From: Pantoea coffeiphila
Lineage (GTDB): Bacteria; Pseudomonadota; Gammaproteobacteria; Enterobacterales; Enterobacteriaceae
Reading direction: 5' to 3'
Assembly: GCF_016909495.1 (NCBI RefSeq)
Contig: NZ_JAFBFW010000003.1
Location: 799,668 to 863,667 of the forward strand
DNA: 64,000 nt
This document shows positions 1-9,759 of the stretch, piece by piece; positions within the stretch are counted from its first letter, which is position 1, and each line of letters opens with the position of its first letter. Made by a program: the position numbers and the translations under genes. The notes under the pieces were generated by a model, which worked only from the letters and a program-made list of their open reading frames with translations, did no database searches and was not told the DNA's origin.

Positions 1-424
1 GTCGCGCGGTGGTCCGATTGTCTGGCTGAGCGAGGACGATGCTAAGCAGTTAGGTATTGAGGATAACGACTGGATCGAGGCCTTCAACGCCAACGGTGCA
101 CTGACCGCCAGAGCGGTGGTCAGCCAGCGCGTGCCTGCGGGCATGACCATGATGTACCACGCCCAGGAACGTATCGTGAATATTCCCGGTGCGGAAACGA
201 CGAAGCAGCGTGGCGGTATTCATAACTCGGTGACGCGCGTCTGCCCGAAACCGACGCATATGATTGGCGGCTATGCGCAGCAGTCCTACGGCTTTAACTA
301 TTACGGCACCGTCGGTTCTAACCGCGATGAGTTCGTCATAGTCAGAAAGATGAATAATATTAACTGGTTAGATGGTGAAGGCAACGACGATTGCCAGGGC
401 AGCCAGCAGGAGGTCGCTAAATGA
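1..424 (+). CDS. narG: Respiratory nitrate reductase alpha subunit, C-terminal part
   Basis: This is the 3' end of narG, truncated by the window edge; the reading frame starts at base 2. NarG is the molybdenum-containing catalytic subunit of the membrane-bound nitrate reductase NarGHI, which faces the cytoplasm. The visible 140 residues are the C-terminal molybdopterin-dinucleotide-binding domain and closely follow E. coli NarG, for example the stretches MTMMYHAQERIVN and NYYGTVGSNRDEF. The stop codon overlaps the narH start (ATGA), which indicates translational coupling in a narGHJI operon. Confidence 0.97.
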   Translation, partial: SRGGPIVWLSEDDAKQLGIEDNDWIEAFNANGALTARAVVSQRVPAGMTMMYHAQERIVNIPGAETTKQRGGIHNSVTRVCPKPTHMIGGYAQQSYGFNYYGTVGSNRDEFVIVRKMNNINWLDGEGNDDCQGSQQEVAK

Positions 425-1965
425 AAATTCGTTCACAGGTCGGGATGGTATTGAATCTCGACAAATGTATCGGCTGCCACACCTGCTCAGTAACCTGTAA
501 AAACGTCTGGACCAGCCGGGAAGGGATGGAGTACGCCTGGTTCAACAACGTAGAAAGCAAACCGGGCGTGGGCTTCCCTCATGCGTGGGAAGATCAGGAG
601 AAGTGGAAGGGCGGCTGGATTCGAAAAATTAACGGCAAGCTGGAACCCCGCATGGGGAGCCGCGTTGGCGTGCTGTCGAAAATCTTTGCCAACCCGCACG
701 TGCCGGAACTGGACGATTACTACGAGCCGTTTGATTTCGACTATCAGCATCTGCATAACGCACCGGCCGGTAAGCACCAGCCGATTGCCCGTCCGCGCTC
801 GCTGATCACCGGCGAGCGGATGAAGAAGATTGAGAACGGCCCAAACTGGGAGGAAATTCTCGGCGGCGAGTTCAGCAAGCGTTCGAAAGATGCCAACTTT
901 GCGCATATCCAGAAGGAGATGTACGGCCAGTTCGAAAACACCTTCATGATGTATCTGCCGCGCCTGTGCGAACACTGCCTGAATCCGGCGTGCGTGGCGA
1001 CCTGTCCAAGCGGTGCGATCTACAAGCGCGGCGAAGATGGCATTGTGCTAATCGATCAGGATAAGTGCCGCGGCTGGCGCATGTGCCTGACCGGCTGTCC
1101 TTACAAGAAAATCTACTTCAACTGGAAAAGCGGTAAGTCGGAAAAATGTATTTTCTGCTATCCGCGCATCGAATCGGGCGCGCCGACCGTGTGTTCAGAA
1201 ACCTGCGTGGGCCGTATCCGCTACCTCGGTGTGCTGCTGTATGACGCCGATCGTATCGAGCAGGCCGCTTCGGTGGAGAATGAAAAAGATCTCTACCAGA
1301 GTCAGCTGGATGTTTTCCTCGACCCGAACGATCCGGCGGTTATTGAGCAGGCACTGAAAGACGGCGTGCCGCAGAGTGTGATCGACGCGGCACAGCGTTC
1401 ACCGGTGTACAAAATGGCGATGGACTGGAAGCTTGCGCTGCCGCTGCACCCGGAATATCGCACACTACCGATGGTATGGTACGTGCCGCCGCTGTCGCCA
1501 ATTCAGTCAGTGGCGGATGCGGGGCAGCTGGGCCATAACGGCGTGCTGCCGGATGTGGAAAGCCTGCGTATTCCGGTGCAGTACCTCGCTAACCTGCTGA
1601 CGGCTGGCGATACCGCACCGGTACTGTTGGCGCTGAAACGCATGCTGGCAATGCGTCACTACAAGCGTGCAGAAACCGTTGACGGTGTTCATGACGTCAG
1701 CGCGCTGGAGCAGGTAGGGCTGACCGAGGCGCAGGCGCAGGAGATGTATCGCTATCTGGCGATCGCCAACTACGAAGACCGCTTTGTGATCCCGTCCAGC
1801 CACCGCGAGCAGGCGCGTGAAGCCTTCCCTGAAAGTAAGGGCTGTGGCTTCAGCTTCGGCGACGGCTGCCACGGTAGCGACGTGAAGTTCAATCTGTTTA
1901 ACAGCCGCCGCATCGATGCGATTGACGTGTCGATCAAAACTACGCGGGAGGAAGATGCATCATGA
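421..1965 (+). CDS. narH: Respiratory nitrate reductase beta subunit (iron-sulfur)
   Basis: NarH carries electrons from the NarI hemes to NarG through four iron-sulfur clusters. Four cysteine groups are visible: CIGCHTCSVTC near residues 16-26, CEHCLNPACVATC near 184-196, CRGWRMCLTGC near 217-227, and CIFC followed by CSETC near 244-265. The tryptophan inside the third group marks the 3Fe-4S site, as in E. coli. The 514-residue length fits the family. The start overlaps the narG stop and the end overlaps the narJ start, both as ATGA. Confidence 0.98.
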   Translation: MKIRSQVGMVLNLDKCIGCHTCSVTCKNVWTSREGMEYAWFNNVESKPGVGFPHAWEDQEKWKGGWIRKINGKLEPRMGSRVGVLSKIFANPHVPELDDYYEPFDFDYQHLHNAPAGKHQPIARPRSLITGERMKKIENGPNWEEILGGEFSKRSKDANFAHIQKEMYGQFENTFMMYLPRLCEHCLNPACVATCPSGAIYKRGEDGIVLIDQDKCRGWRMCLTGCPYKKIYFNWKSGKSEKCIFCYPRIESGAPTVCSETCVGRIRYLGVLLYDADRIEQAASVENEKDLYQSQLDVFLDPNDPAVIEQALKDGVPQSVIDAAQRSPVYKMAMDWKLALPLHPEYRTLPMVWYVPPLSPIQSVADAGQLGHNGVLPDVESLRIPVQYLANLLTAGDTAPVLLALKRMLAMRHYKRAETVDGVHDVSALEQVGLTEAQAQEMYRYLAIANYEDRFVIPSSHREQAREAFPESKGCGFSFGDGCHGSDVKFNLFNSRRIDAIDVSIKTTREEDAS

Positions 1966-2684
1966 TTGCGATACGTCTTATCGCCCGCCTGCTGGATTAC
2001 CCGGAGCAGGAACTCTTCGATCATCAGGAAGAGCTGCAGGCAGCCCTGCAGGAAGCGGATGAACTCAGCGGTGAACAAAAAGCGATGCTGGCGGAGTTTA
2101 TCCGCCACTGTGCAGCGCGGCCGCTGCTGGATCTGCAATCCGACTACTGTGAGCTGTTCGATCGCGGCCGTGCAACGTCGCTGCTGCTGTTTGAACATGT
2201 ACACGGTGAATCCCGCGATCGCGGGCAGGCGATGGTCGATCTGTTGGATCAGTACCGTGCTGACGGCCTGGAGCTGGATGCCCGAGAACTGCCGGATCAT
2301 CTGCCGCTTTATCTGGAATATCTGGCGCAGGGTGGGCTGGCCCGCGTTCGTCAGGGCCTGCAGGATGTTGCGCCTATTCTTGCTCTACTGGGTGCTCGTC
2401 TTGAACAGCGTGGCAGTCCTTATGCCCAGCTATTCCCCCTGCTGTTGGATCTGTCCGGTAGCAGCGCCAGTCCTGAGTCGTTGCAGTCGCAGGTTGCGGG
2501 TGAAACGCGGGACGACACGGCGCAGGCGCTTGACGCGGTGTGGGAAGAGGAGCAGGTGTCCTTTATTGCCCGCATGAATCCACAGGGTGAAGGCTGTACG
2601 GCCACACATCAGCGCCGCTTCGCGGGGGCCGTCACTCCGCAGTACCTCGACGTTTCGACACTCAGCCAGCCAAGGGGAGAGTAG
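1962..2684 (+). CDS. narJ: Nitrate reductase assembly chaperone (delta)
   Basis: NarJ is a cytoplasmic chaperone that binds apo-NarG and guides molybdenum cofactor insertion before the enzyme docks on NarI. The 240 residues are mostly helical. They carry the expected family segment SDYCELFDRGRATSLLLFEHVHGES near residues 62-86, seen here in two adjoining parts. It is not a subunit of the final enzyme. Its ATG overlaps the narH stop, and narI starts three bases after its stop. Confidence 0.96.
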   Translation: MIAIRLIARLLDYPEQELFDHQEELQAALQEADELSGEQKAMLAEFIRHCAARPLLDLQSDYCELFDRGRATSLLLFEHVHGESRDRGQAMVDLLDQYRADGLELDARELPDHLPLYLEYLAQGGLARVRQGLQDVAPILALLGARLEQRGSPYAQLFPLLLDLSGSSASPESLQSQVAGETRDDTAQALDAVWEEEQVSFIARMNPQGEGCTATHQRRFAGAVTPQYLDVSTLSQPRGE

Positions 2685-2687
2685 GTT

Positions 2688-3365
2688 ATGCAATTTTTAA
2701 ATATGTTCTTTTTTGATATCTACCCCTATCTGGCCGGTACGGTATTTCTGGTTGGAAGCTGGCTGCGCTACGATTACGGTCAGTACAGCTGGCGGGCGGG
2801 TTCAAGTCAGATGCTGAGTAAGAAGGGGATGAGGTTTGCCTCTAACCTGTTCCATATCGGGATACTCGGTATCTTCTTTGGTCATATCGTTGGCCTGCTG
2901 ACGCCACACTGGGTTTATCAGTCCTTCCTGCCGATCGCTGCCAAGCAACAGCTGGCGATGATTGCCGGGGGGATCTGTGGGGCGATGACGCTGATCGGTG
3001 GCGGTCTGCTGCTCAAGCGCCGACTGACTAACGTGCGCGTGCGTGCAACCAGTAGCTTTGCTGACATTATGATCCTGACGCTGCTGGTGGTTCAGGCGGC
3101 ACTGGGGCTGTTAACTATCCCATTCTCGGCGCAGCATGCGGATGGGTTAGAAATGATGAAGCTGGTGGGCTGGGCGCAGGCGGTGGTGACCTTCCACGGT
3201 GGCGCATCGCAGCATCTGGAGGGCGTGGCCTTTATCTACCGCGTGCATATGGTGCTGGGTATGACGCTGTTCCTGCTGTTCCCGTTCTGCCGCCTGGTGC
3301 ATATCTGGAGCGCGCCGGTCGAGTACCTCACCCGTCGCTATCAGCTGGTGCGTAACCGCCGCTGA
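2688..3365 (+). CDS. narI: Respiratory nitrate reductase gamma subunit (cytochrome b)
   Basis: NarI is the diheme membrane anchor that oxidises quinol and passes electrons to NarH. The 225 residues, equal to the E. coli length, form about five membrane helices. Candidate heme-ligating histidines are His56 and His66 in [12 protein letters not shown] and two more in YRVHMVLG and FCRLVHIW near the C-terminus. A GGGGAGA ribosome binding site precedes the ATG. It is the last gene of the operon; a strong terminator follows. Confidence 0.97.
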   Translation: MQFLNMFFFDIYPYLAGTVFLVGSWLRYDYGQYSWRAGSSQMLSKKGMRFASNLFHIGILGIFFGHIVGLLTPHWVYQSFLPIAAKQQLAMIAGGICGAMTLIGGGLLLKRRLTNVRVRATSSFADIMILTLLVVQAALGLLTIPFSAQHADGLEMMKLVGWAQAVVTFHGGASQHLEGVAFIYRVHMVLGMTLFLLFPFCRLVHIWSAPVEYLTRRYQLVRNRR

Positions 3366-3383
3366 AAATAAACGGTGAAATAT

Positions 3384-3416
3384 AAAACGGGCTGGTATCT
3401 ACCAGCCCGTTTTTTT
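3384..3416 (+). terminator. Rho-independent terminator of narGHJI
   Basis: A GC-rich stem, ACGGGCTGGTA paired with TACCAGCCCGT around a three-base loop, is followed by seven Ts. It lies 19 bases after the narI stop. Confidence 0.93.
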
Positions 3417-3476
3417 ATACGTTGCAACCCAGCCAGCATGCAGTTCCCTCTGGCTTATCGCTGTGAGCGGGCGCTT

Positions 3477-3523
3477 AAAGGCCCTTTTGATTTCTGGCAG
3501 GACCCGCTGGGAAGCGGGCCTTT
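3477..3523. terminator. Hairpin between convergent narI and mutS
   Basis: AAAGGCCC pairs with GGGCCTTT, and an inner CCCGCT/AGCGGG stem lies within. It sits downstream of mutS, which is transcribed leftwards. There is only a short T tract, so its role as mutS terminator is tentative. The rest of 3417-3557 holds nothing recognisable. Confidence 0.4.
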
Positions 3524-3557
3524 CAGGGGCTATCAACCAGTGCCTGTTACTGCCGGA

Positions 3558-6113
3558 TTAAACCAGTGATTTCAGACGGTAAATCCACTCCAGCGCCTGG
3601 CGAGGGGAAAGCGAGTCGGGATCGAGCGCTTCCAGTGCCTCAACGGCGGGGGATGTTTCTTCCACCAGCAGCGGCAGCTGTGAACCATCGGCTTTAGTGG
3701 CGGCAGCATTGCCGGAAAGGGCTTCAAGCTCTTTCAGTTTCTGCCGCGCACGCTTAATCACGTCCTTCGGCACGCCCGCCAGCGCGGCGACCGCCAGCCC
3801 GTAGCTTTTGCTGGCTGCACCATCCTGCACGCTGTGCATAAAGGCGATGGTATCGCCGTGCTCAACGGCATCCAGATGGACGTTAGCCACGCCTTCAATC
3901 TGATCCGGTAAGGTGGTCAGCTCGAAATAGTGGGTGGCAAACAGCGTCATCGCCTTAATGCGGGTAGCCAGGCTTTCCGCGCAGGCCCAGGCCAGCGACA
4001 GGCCGTCGTAGGTGGAGGTTCCACGGCCGATTTCGTCCATCAGCACCAGGCTGTACTCGGTGGCGTTGTGCAGGATGTTGGCGGTTTCGGTCATTTCCAC
4101 CATAAAAGTGGAGCGGCCAGATGCCAGATCGTCCGCTGCGCCAACGCGGGTAAAGATTCGATCTACCGGACCGATCACCGCCTGCTCTGCCGGAACGAAG
4201 CTGCCGATACAGGCCATCAGCGTGATCAGCGCAGCCTGGCGCATATAGGTACTTTTACCGCCCATATTCGGGCCGGTAACGATCAGCATGCGGCGCTGCG
4301 GTGAAAGCGACAGCGGGTTGGCGATAAACGGTTCTTTCAGTACCTGTTCAACCACCGGATGGCGCCCGCCGGTCAGCTTAATCCCTGCTTTATCGCTCAG
4401 CGTTGGGCAGCTGTAGTTCAGCGTCCATGCGCGTTCGGCCAGGTTGCTCAGCACGTCCAGCTCGGCCAGCGCAGCGGCGCTCACCTGTAACGCTTCCAGG
4501 TGCGGCAGCAGCATATCGAACAGTTGCTCATACAGCGCTTTTTCCAGCGTCAGCGCTTTGCCTTTGGAAGTCAGTACTTTATCTTCATATTCCTTCAGCT
4601 CGGGAATGATATAGCGTTCGGCGTTTTTCAGCGTCTGGCGGCGAACATAGTGGATCGGCACCTGATGGCTCTGGCCACGGCTGACCTGAATGTAGTAACC
4701 GTGAATGGCATTGAACCCGACCTTCAGCGTGTCCAGGCCGAGCTTTTCACGCTCGCGGATTTCCAGCCGGTCAAGGTAGTCGGTCGCGCCGTCGGCCAGC
4801 GCCCGCCATTCATCCAGCTCTTCGTTATAGCCTGGCGCAATGACGCCGCCGTCGCGCACCAGCACCGGCGGGGTTTCGATAATCGCGCGCTCCAGCAGCT
4901 CGCGCAGTTCGGCAAACTCACCCATCTGGCTACGCAGGGTTTGCAGATGGTCGGTTTGATTATTTTCCAGTACCTCATTCAGCTGCGGTAGCTGCTGGAA
5001 GGCGTGGCGCATGCGGGCCAGATCGCGCGGGCGGGCGGTGCGCAGCGCCAGACGTGCCAGAATTCGCTCAAGATCGCCGATCTGCCGCAGCAGCGGCGAA
5101 AGCTCATCGTTGAGATCCTGCAGGGCGGCGATACTTTGCTGGCGCTGGGTAATGACCTGGGTATTACGCACCGGACTGTGCAGCCAGCGCTTCAGCATGC
5201 GGCTGCCCATTGGCGTCACGGTTTTGTCCAGTACCGAAGCCAGCGTGTTTTCAATGCCGCCGGAAAGATTCTGGGTGATTTCAAGGTTTCTACGGGTGGC
5301 TGCATCCATAATGATGCTGTCCTGCTGGCGCTCCATGGTCAGCGAACGGATATGCGGCAGCGAGGTGCGCTGGGTATCTTTCACGTACTGCAACAGACAG
5401 CCTGCGGCACGCAGCGCCTGATGTGCCTGCTCCACGCCGAAACCGCTGAGATCGCGGGTGGCGAACTGCAGGTTGAGCTGCTGACGGGCGGTATCCAGCT
5501 CAAACTCCCACAGCGGTCGGCGGCGCAGGCCGCGGCGGTTTTCAATCAGCGCCATCGACGGGAAGTCTTCCGGGTACAGCAGCTCGGCCGGGTTAGAGCG
5601 CTGTAGTTCTGCTGCCATCGTTTCCTGATCGTCCGGCTCTGCCACACGGAAACGGCCAGAGCTGATATCCAGCGTGGCGTAACCAAACCCGCGTGCGCTC
5701 TGCCAGATGGCCGCCAGCAGGTTATCCTGGCGCTCCTGCAGCAGCGCCTCATCGCTGATCGTTCCCGGGGTGACAATGCGTACCACTTTACGCTCAACCG
5801 GGCCTTTGCTCAGTGCCGGATCGCCGACCTGCTCGCAGATCGCGACGGATTCGCCCAGCTGTACCAGCTTCGCCAGATAGTTTTCCACGGCGTGATAGGG
5901 CACGCCCGCCATCGGGATCGGCTCTCCGGCGGAGGCACCGCGTTTGGTCAGCGAGATTTCCAGCAGCTGAGAAGCACGTTTGGCATCGTCGTAAAACAGC
6001 TCATAGAAGTCACCCATACGGTAGAACATCAAAATTTCCGGATGTTCTGCTTTCAGCCGCAGGTACTGCTGCATCATTGGTGTATGTGCGTCGAAATTCT
6101 CTAGTGTACTCAT
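3558..6113 (-). CDS. mutS: DNA mismatch repair protein MutS
   Basis: MutS recognises base mismatches and small loops and recruits MutL. The mismatch-wedge motif is intact in GDFYELF (Phe36, Glu38). The C-terminal ATPase has a Walker A loop GPNMGGKST near residue 615, a Walker B region [16 protein letters not shown] and the helix-turn-helix dimerisation tail. The 851-residue length fits E. coli MutS (853). The gene looks intact, so no mutator phenotype is predicted from the coding sequence. A mobile island begins about 100-200 bases upstream of its start and may have replaced the original upstream DNA. Confidence 0.98.
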   Translation of the reverse strand: MSTLENFDAHTPMMQQYLRLKAEHPEILMFYRMGDFYELFYDDAKRASQLLEISLTKRGASAGEPIPMAGVPYHAVENYLAKLVQLGESVAICEQVGDPALSKGPVERKVVRIVTPGTISDEALLQERQDNLLAAIWQSARGFGYATLDISSGRFRVAEPDDQETMAAELQRSNPAELLYPEDFPSMALIENRRGLRRRPLWEFELDTARQQLNLQFATRDLSGFGVEQAHQALRAAGCLLQYVKDTQRTSLPHIRSLTMERQQDSIIMDAATRRNLEITQNLSGGIENTLASVLDKTVTPMGSRMLKRWLHSPVRNTQVITQRQQSIAALQDLNDELSPLLRQIGDLERILARLALRTARPRDLARMRHAFQQLPQLNEVLENNQTDHLQTLRSQMGEFAELRELLERAIIETPPVLVRDGGVIAPGYNEELDEWRALADGATDYLDRLEIREREKLGLDTLKVGFNAIHGYYIQVSRGQSHQVPIHYVRRQTLKNAERYIIPELKEYEDKVLTSKGKALTLEKALYEQLFDMLLPHLEALQVSAAALAELDVLSNLAERAWTLNYSCPTLSDKAGIKLTGGRHPVVEQVLKEPFIANPLSLSPQRRMLIVTGPNMGGKSTYMRQAALITLMACIGSFVPAEQAVIGPVDRIFTRVGAADDLASGRSTFMVEMTETANILHNATEYSLVLMDEIGRGTSTYDGLSLAWACAESLATRIKAMTLFATHYFELTTLPDQIEGVANVHLDAVEHGDTIAFMHSVQDGAASKSYGLAVAALAGVPKDVIKRARQKLKELEALSGNAAATKADGSQLPLLVEETSPAVEALEALDPDSLSPRQALEWIYRLKSLV

Positions 6114-6207
6114 CAGTTTATGATGTCCATTTTATTAAATTTTAACGAGTTAGTGATGTTTGTTGTTATCATTGAGTTTCACTTTGTCTCATTGGATCTC
6201 ATGAAAT

Positions 6208-6225
6208 CCTACATTTAAATGTAGG
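6208..6225. promoter_or_regulatory. 18-bp perfect palindrome with a nearby half-site
   Basis: CCTACATTTAAATGTAGG is a perfect palindrome in the gap between mutS and the integrase gene. The half-site CCTACATTT recurs at 6282-6290. The arrangement suits an arm-type or autoregulatory binding site of the integrase, or a recombination directionality factor site. The function is inferred from position only. Confidence 0.45.
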
Positions 6226-6330
6226 TTAAAGTGTAGCTTACCAACCTATAGCCTGGTAAAATATGGCTACTTAGAGCACAACCTACATTTCGTTTAATAA
6301 ATGCGTAGGGAGCATGATAACGGAGTCTTT

Positions 6331-7638
6331 ATGGCAGGAAAACAAGAGGCAAAGCCACTGTCGTTTAAAGCGATAGAAATGATGAAGCCAGGTGACAAAG
6401 ATAAAGCTGATATTGGCGAAAATCGTGGTTTACGTGTCTCCTGTGGTGCTACTGGTGTTAAGTCTTTTTTCTATCGTTACACGAGTCCTGTGACTGGAAA
6501 ACTTGCTCAGGTAAAAATTGGCAACTTCCCGCAGACTTCTCTCGCCGCTGCACGTCTTAAACTCAACGAATTAAAGCTCCTCCGTCAGGAAGGACGGTGT
6601 CCTGCATCAGAACTCAGGCAGGAAAAACAACTTCGTGCAATCGAGGCTGAACAGGCCAAAGTACCTGAATTAACTGTGCAGGGATTAGTTGAACTCTACC
6701 TGACTGAGCGCATTGAGGACCGCAAAACTAAGGATGGCAAAATCATTCCGGGAGCCCGGAAGAAGAAGGGCCAGGATGAAGTGCGCAGAACACTGTATGC
6801 CGATGCGGTAGATAAGCTGGGTGATCGTAATGCAGCAGAAATCACACGCAATGACGTGATTACGCTTATCAATGGCATTGTTGCCAGAGGCGCAAAAGTG
6901 CAAGCCGGTAACGTTCTACGGGAGCTGTCTTTGGCCTACGAGTTCGCTATTGGTCTGGGGCGTTTTGATGCCAGCTTTGCTAATCCCGCGCTGTTGGCAA
7001 AATCCAGCCTGCGTCAAACTCGAATCAAGCTTACTAATAATTGCGGGACTCGAGTTCTTAGTGAAGCTGAGCTGAAAAAGTTTCTCCTGTGGCTACCGGG
7101 TTCTGCTTTTTCACCGACAATCAAAAACGTGCTTCGTCTGACCTTGTGGACAGGTTGCCGTACCGGTGAGGTCTGTAACATGGCGTGGAAGGATGTTGAT
7201 CTGGAGAAAGGTACGATACACCTGCGCGAGAATAAAACAGGCGTTGAACGTTACGTTCAGCTATCGACGCAAGCAATAGATTTTCTTAAAGTTCTCCGCC
7301 TCAATTCGGATACATATTTATTTCCGTCTACACGAACAAGAAGACCAATCCAGCAAAAGTATCTTACGGAGAATGCGTGGCGCTTACGTGAATCCGGGCA
7401 GATGCTAGATATACCGAGTTGGACACCTCATGATTTACGGCGGACCGTGCGTACCGGGCTATCACGGCTTCAATGTCCTAACGAAGTGGCTGAGGCTATT
7501 CTGGGACATACAAAAGGCGGTGTGGAAGGTATTTATAACCTTTACAAGTATGATGCTGAGTGTAAAAAGTGGCTGCAGATTTGGGCGGATTATCTCGAAC
7601 GCATATCATCGAGCAATAGCATATGTCGCCAGAGCTGA
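6331..7638 (+). CDS. P4-type tyrosine-recombinase integrase of the genomic island
   Basis: This is a site-specific recombinase expected to integrate and excise the island. It has an N-terminal DUF4102-like arm-binding domain (GLRVSCGATGVKSFFYRYTS), a core-binding domain, and a C-terminal catalytic domain. The catalytic residues visible are Arg in TGCRTGEV, the pair HDLRRT, His in LGHTKG and a tyrosine in GIYNLY. An upstream in-frame ATG at 6301 lacks a binding site. The ATG at 6331 has GGAG five bases ahead and is preferred, giving 435 residues. The gene appears intact. No complete tRNA target lies beside it. Confidence 0.9.
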   Translation: MAGKQEAKPLSFKAIEMMKPGDKDKADIGENRGLRVSCGATGVKSFFYRYTSPVTGKLAQVKIGNFPQTSLAAARLKLNELKLLRQEGRCPASELRQEKQLRAIEAEQAKVPELTVQGLVELYLTERIEDRKTKDGKIIPGARKKKGQDEVRRTLYADAVDKLGDRNAAEITRNDVITLINGIVARGAKVQAGNVLRELSLAYEFAIGLGRFDASFANPALLAKSSLRQTRIKLTNNCGTRVLSEAELKKFLLWLPGSAFSPTIKNVLRLTLWTGCRTGEVCNMAWKDVDLEKGTIHLRENKTGVERYVQLSTQAIDFLKVLRLNSDTYLFPSTRTRRPIQQKYLTENAWRLRESGQMLDIPSWTPHDLRRTVRTGLSRLQCPNEVAEAILGHTKGGVEGIYNLYKYDAECKKWLQIWADYLERISSSNSICRQS

Positions 7639-7884
7639 CAAACTAAAATTTTTAGTAAAGCAATACGAGTTTATTCCTTTTCTAGCATAACCTGGATATG
7701 AGTAATCTGTTTAGATAATCAACAGATAGTCATTCGTTATAGAGCTGTATAAAAATACAGCTCATCATTGTTAATGAGCGAGTCTGCACGAATAGAGGTT
7801 GAGCCATGATTTACATGTCATAATATTAATCATTTTATTTTTTTGATTTGTGGTTATACATATACTCATGGTTGTACTCACTTT

Positions 7885-7943
7885 GGAGTTGGTTCGCATT
7901 CGTAATGCGAAGGCCGTAGTATCGACTCCTATTATCGCACCGC
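7885..7943 (+). pseudogene. Decayed 3' half of a tRNA-Thr(CGU) gene
   Basis: The stretch GCATTCGTAATGCGAAGG reproduces the anticodon arm of E. coli thrW (anticodon CGT). It is followed by a T-arm-like TCGACTCCTATTATCG and a CACC end. Compared with thrW there are small deletions in the variable/T-loop boundary and in the acceptor, and the 5' half is missing. It is therefore not a working tRNA. thrW is a classical integration target of P4-type elements, so this may be a relic attachment site. The rest of 7640-8221 holds no gene I can support. Confidence 0.6.
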
Positions 7944-8221
7944 TAACGTCCCCCATTATCGATTTTACCTTAATTTTTGTGATTTTGTTTGTATTGTTTA
8001 TCCAGTATTATCCGCTTTTAGCCGTTGCAATCCAAATTCAAAACGGGTACATAAATGAGTACCCATGCCAGCCTATGTCGATTGCATGTTTGATAATGAG
8101 ATCTTGGTTGGGCGTGGCTTGAACGCTTTTGTCTGGGGTTATAGATTTTACTCGTTGGAAAATTTTTTATTAGCCAGATAAGATATATTTACCATAAAGT
8201 TAGTATTTATAAGGAGTTAAC

Positions 8222-8755
8222 GTGCTTACTGTTTACTGCGAAAAAATGACTCAATCATGGCTAAATGGCCCCATGTTTGGATTAATAGGAATTTTGATAG
8301 GTGCTGCTTTGGGATTATTAACAGCCTATTGTACTCAACGATGGCAGCACACAAATGCGCTTTCATTAGAAAAGGAGCGAATGGAAGTGAAGTTGTTTAC
8401 CGACTTTGCTTTAAATGATCTTTTAAAATATATCGATGTTGAAATGGATTATATCCAACGTATTTATGCATCAAAAAATGGAGGGTCAATATCGCTTACA
8501 GATATATGTGGTCATCATAGAGGTGGTTTGGCTAAATATAAGGCGCTGCTGTCAATATTTAAAAATAATGACTTGATTAAAAAATTCGATAGGTTGCTAA
8601 CGTATCGTGATAAATTTTCAGAGATACCAATGAAAAATAAAAATGGAGAAGTTATTTCTAATCCCGCGCTTTTGCTTGATGAGGCAGCCGAGTTGACGGG
8701 GGAAATAAAACTGATTTTATTTTCGCATTGTTCATTAGATAAAGTGAAAGGTTAG
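8222..8755 (+). CDS. Unknown protein with one N-terminal membrane helix
   Basis: I do not recognise this 177-residue protein. It has one hydrophobic segment near residues 17-38 (MFGLIGILIGAALGLLTAY) followed by a charged, mostly helical cytoplasmic-type region. That topology is common in small membrane-anchored accessory proteins. The GTG start is chosen because AAGGAG lies six bases ahead. The coding region is AT-rich compared with the backbone, in keeping with acquired DNA. It lies between the integrase and the GTPase/caspase operon; no partner gene is evident. Confidence 0.65.
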   Translation: MLTVYCEKMTQSWLNGPMFGLIGILIGAALGLLTAYCTQRWQHTNALSLEKERMEVKLFTDFALNDLLKYIDVEMDYIQRIYASKNGGSISLTDICGHHRGGLAKYKALLSIFKNNDLIKKFDRLLTYRDKFSEIPMKNKNGEVISNPALLLDEAAELTGEIKLILFSHCSLDKVKG

Positions 8756-9079
8756 AAAACCCCCTCCAGATTTTTATAGTCCAGCACCACTATGGTAAAA
8801 CCCAGCGCGCGGGCGTCCATACGCACGCATCTGGTCGGCGCGCGGTGGTTTGTATTCCATAAAGAAGAGGCGGACACCGGGTAAAAGTACAATGCGAACC
8901 GGTACCGAATGACATTCGTGTGACACTGATCTATTCGCAATATTGATGCTAGGTTAAATCAAATAACCGATTTTTTTACCCTGAACCCGAATATGATCCA
9001 GCCGTAATCAGGAATAACCAGCTTAATGTTGGTTGTGTATTCTGGCAACCGGCAGACTTCTCAGCAAATTCTAACGGGT
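8756..9079. other. Gene-poor debris between unknown gene and IS3 remnant
   Basis: About 320 bases without an intact gene. On the minus strand, bases 8752-8850 encode an open tail ending in LGFTIVVLDYKNLEGVF that looks like the C-terminus of a lost protein. It has no start, and I cannot name the parent. Confidence 0.4.
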
Positions 9080-9087
9080 CAGCCATC

Positions 9088-9509
9088 TCAGTGCAGAACG
9101 GGGATGGCGCTTATTATAGTGTATGCGTAACGCCTCGATTTTGCACCGCGCATCCTCTGTAAGCACACCTGTTCTCGTTTAGGCAATCCTGGCGCAGCAT
9201 GCCGTTCGCTGGCACTGTAACGCGCCTGTAGCTCCCGGCCCCATTCGCGCAGCCGTGCCAGTACGTTCTGCAGCATCGCTTTGTCGAGACTTAAAGCGGC
9301 CACCAGTTTCTTCAGCCGCAGGCTTTCCTCTTCGAGCTGGCGAATGTGCTTCACCTCGGAGAGAGAAATGCCGCCGTATTTTTTACGCAAAGTGAAGAAC
9401 GTGGCATTGGTAATACCCAGCTTACGACAGGCCTCCGGCACGGGTGACCCAGTTCAGCCTGCTTCAGGGCGAAGACAATCTGCTCTTAGGTGAATCGTGA
9501 TTTTTTCAT
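9088..9509 (-). pseudogene. IS3-family transposase remnant (OrfA plus start of OrfB)
   Basis: Reading leftwards from the ATG at 9509, the sequence encodes a typical IS3-family OrfA helix-turn-helix start, MKKSRFT, then a stop codon. A frameshift follows before PEACRKLGITNATFFTLRKKYGG, then the leucine-zipper region QLEEESLRLKKLVAALSLDK. A decayed OrfB start (LQARYSASERHA) continues to about 9080. The stop, the frameshift and the loss of most of OrfB make it non-functional. Confidence 0.85.
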
Positions 9510-9567
9510 CGGCACCACCTCCGTTGAGGGATTGTTTATTATGCCGGAATTCTGTTTCTGAATGGCG

Positions 9568-9588
9568 CAGGACTTCGGGGCAAGGTCA
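9568..9588 (-). repeat. Terminal inverted repeat of the left IS3 remnant
   Basis: Reading leftwards from 9588 the sequence is TGACCTTGCCCCGAAGTCC, a typical IS3-family (IS407-like) end. It sits 59 bases upstream of the decayed OrfA start. It marks the border between the IS remnant and the GTPase/caspase operon DNA. Confidence 0.7.
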
Positions 9589-9759
9589 GTTTATTACAGA
9601 TACTTCCTATGGTAAATTCGTGCAATGACTCATGGTTTGTTGCTTACTGAGCGATAAAATCCAGCCATTGTCAAGCTATTCATATCGATACCAAATTCTA
9701 TATATACCAGTAAGGCTGCCTCAATTATCTAGGACAGCGATCCTCCGGAGGAAAACAGA

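Noticed and set aside
3375..3569. Short plus-strand frame between narI and mutS
   Set aside because: It covers the narGHJI terminator hairpin and a second hairpin and has no family similarity.
7850..8122. A 90-codon hydrophobic plus-strand frame
   Set aside because: It starts at a GTG without a binding site and reads straight through the decayed tRNA-Thr fragment, so it is probably chance.
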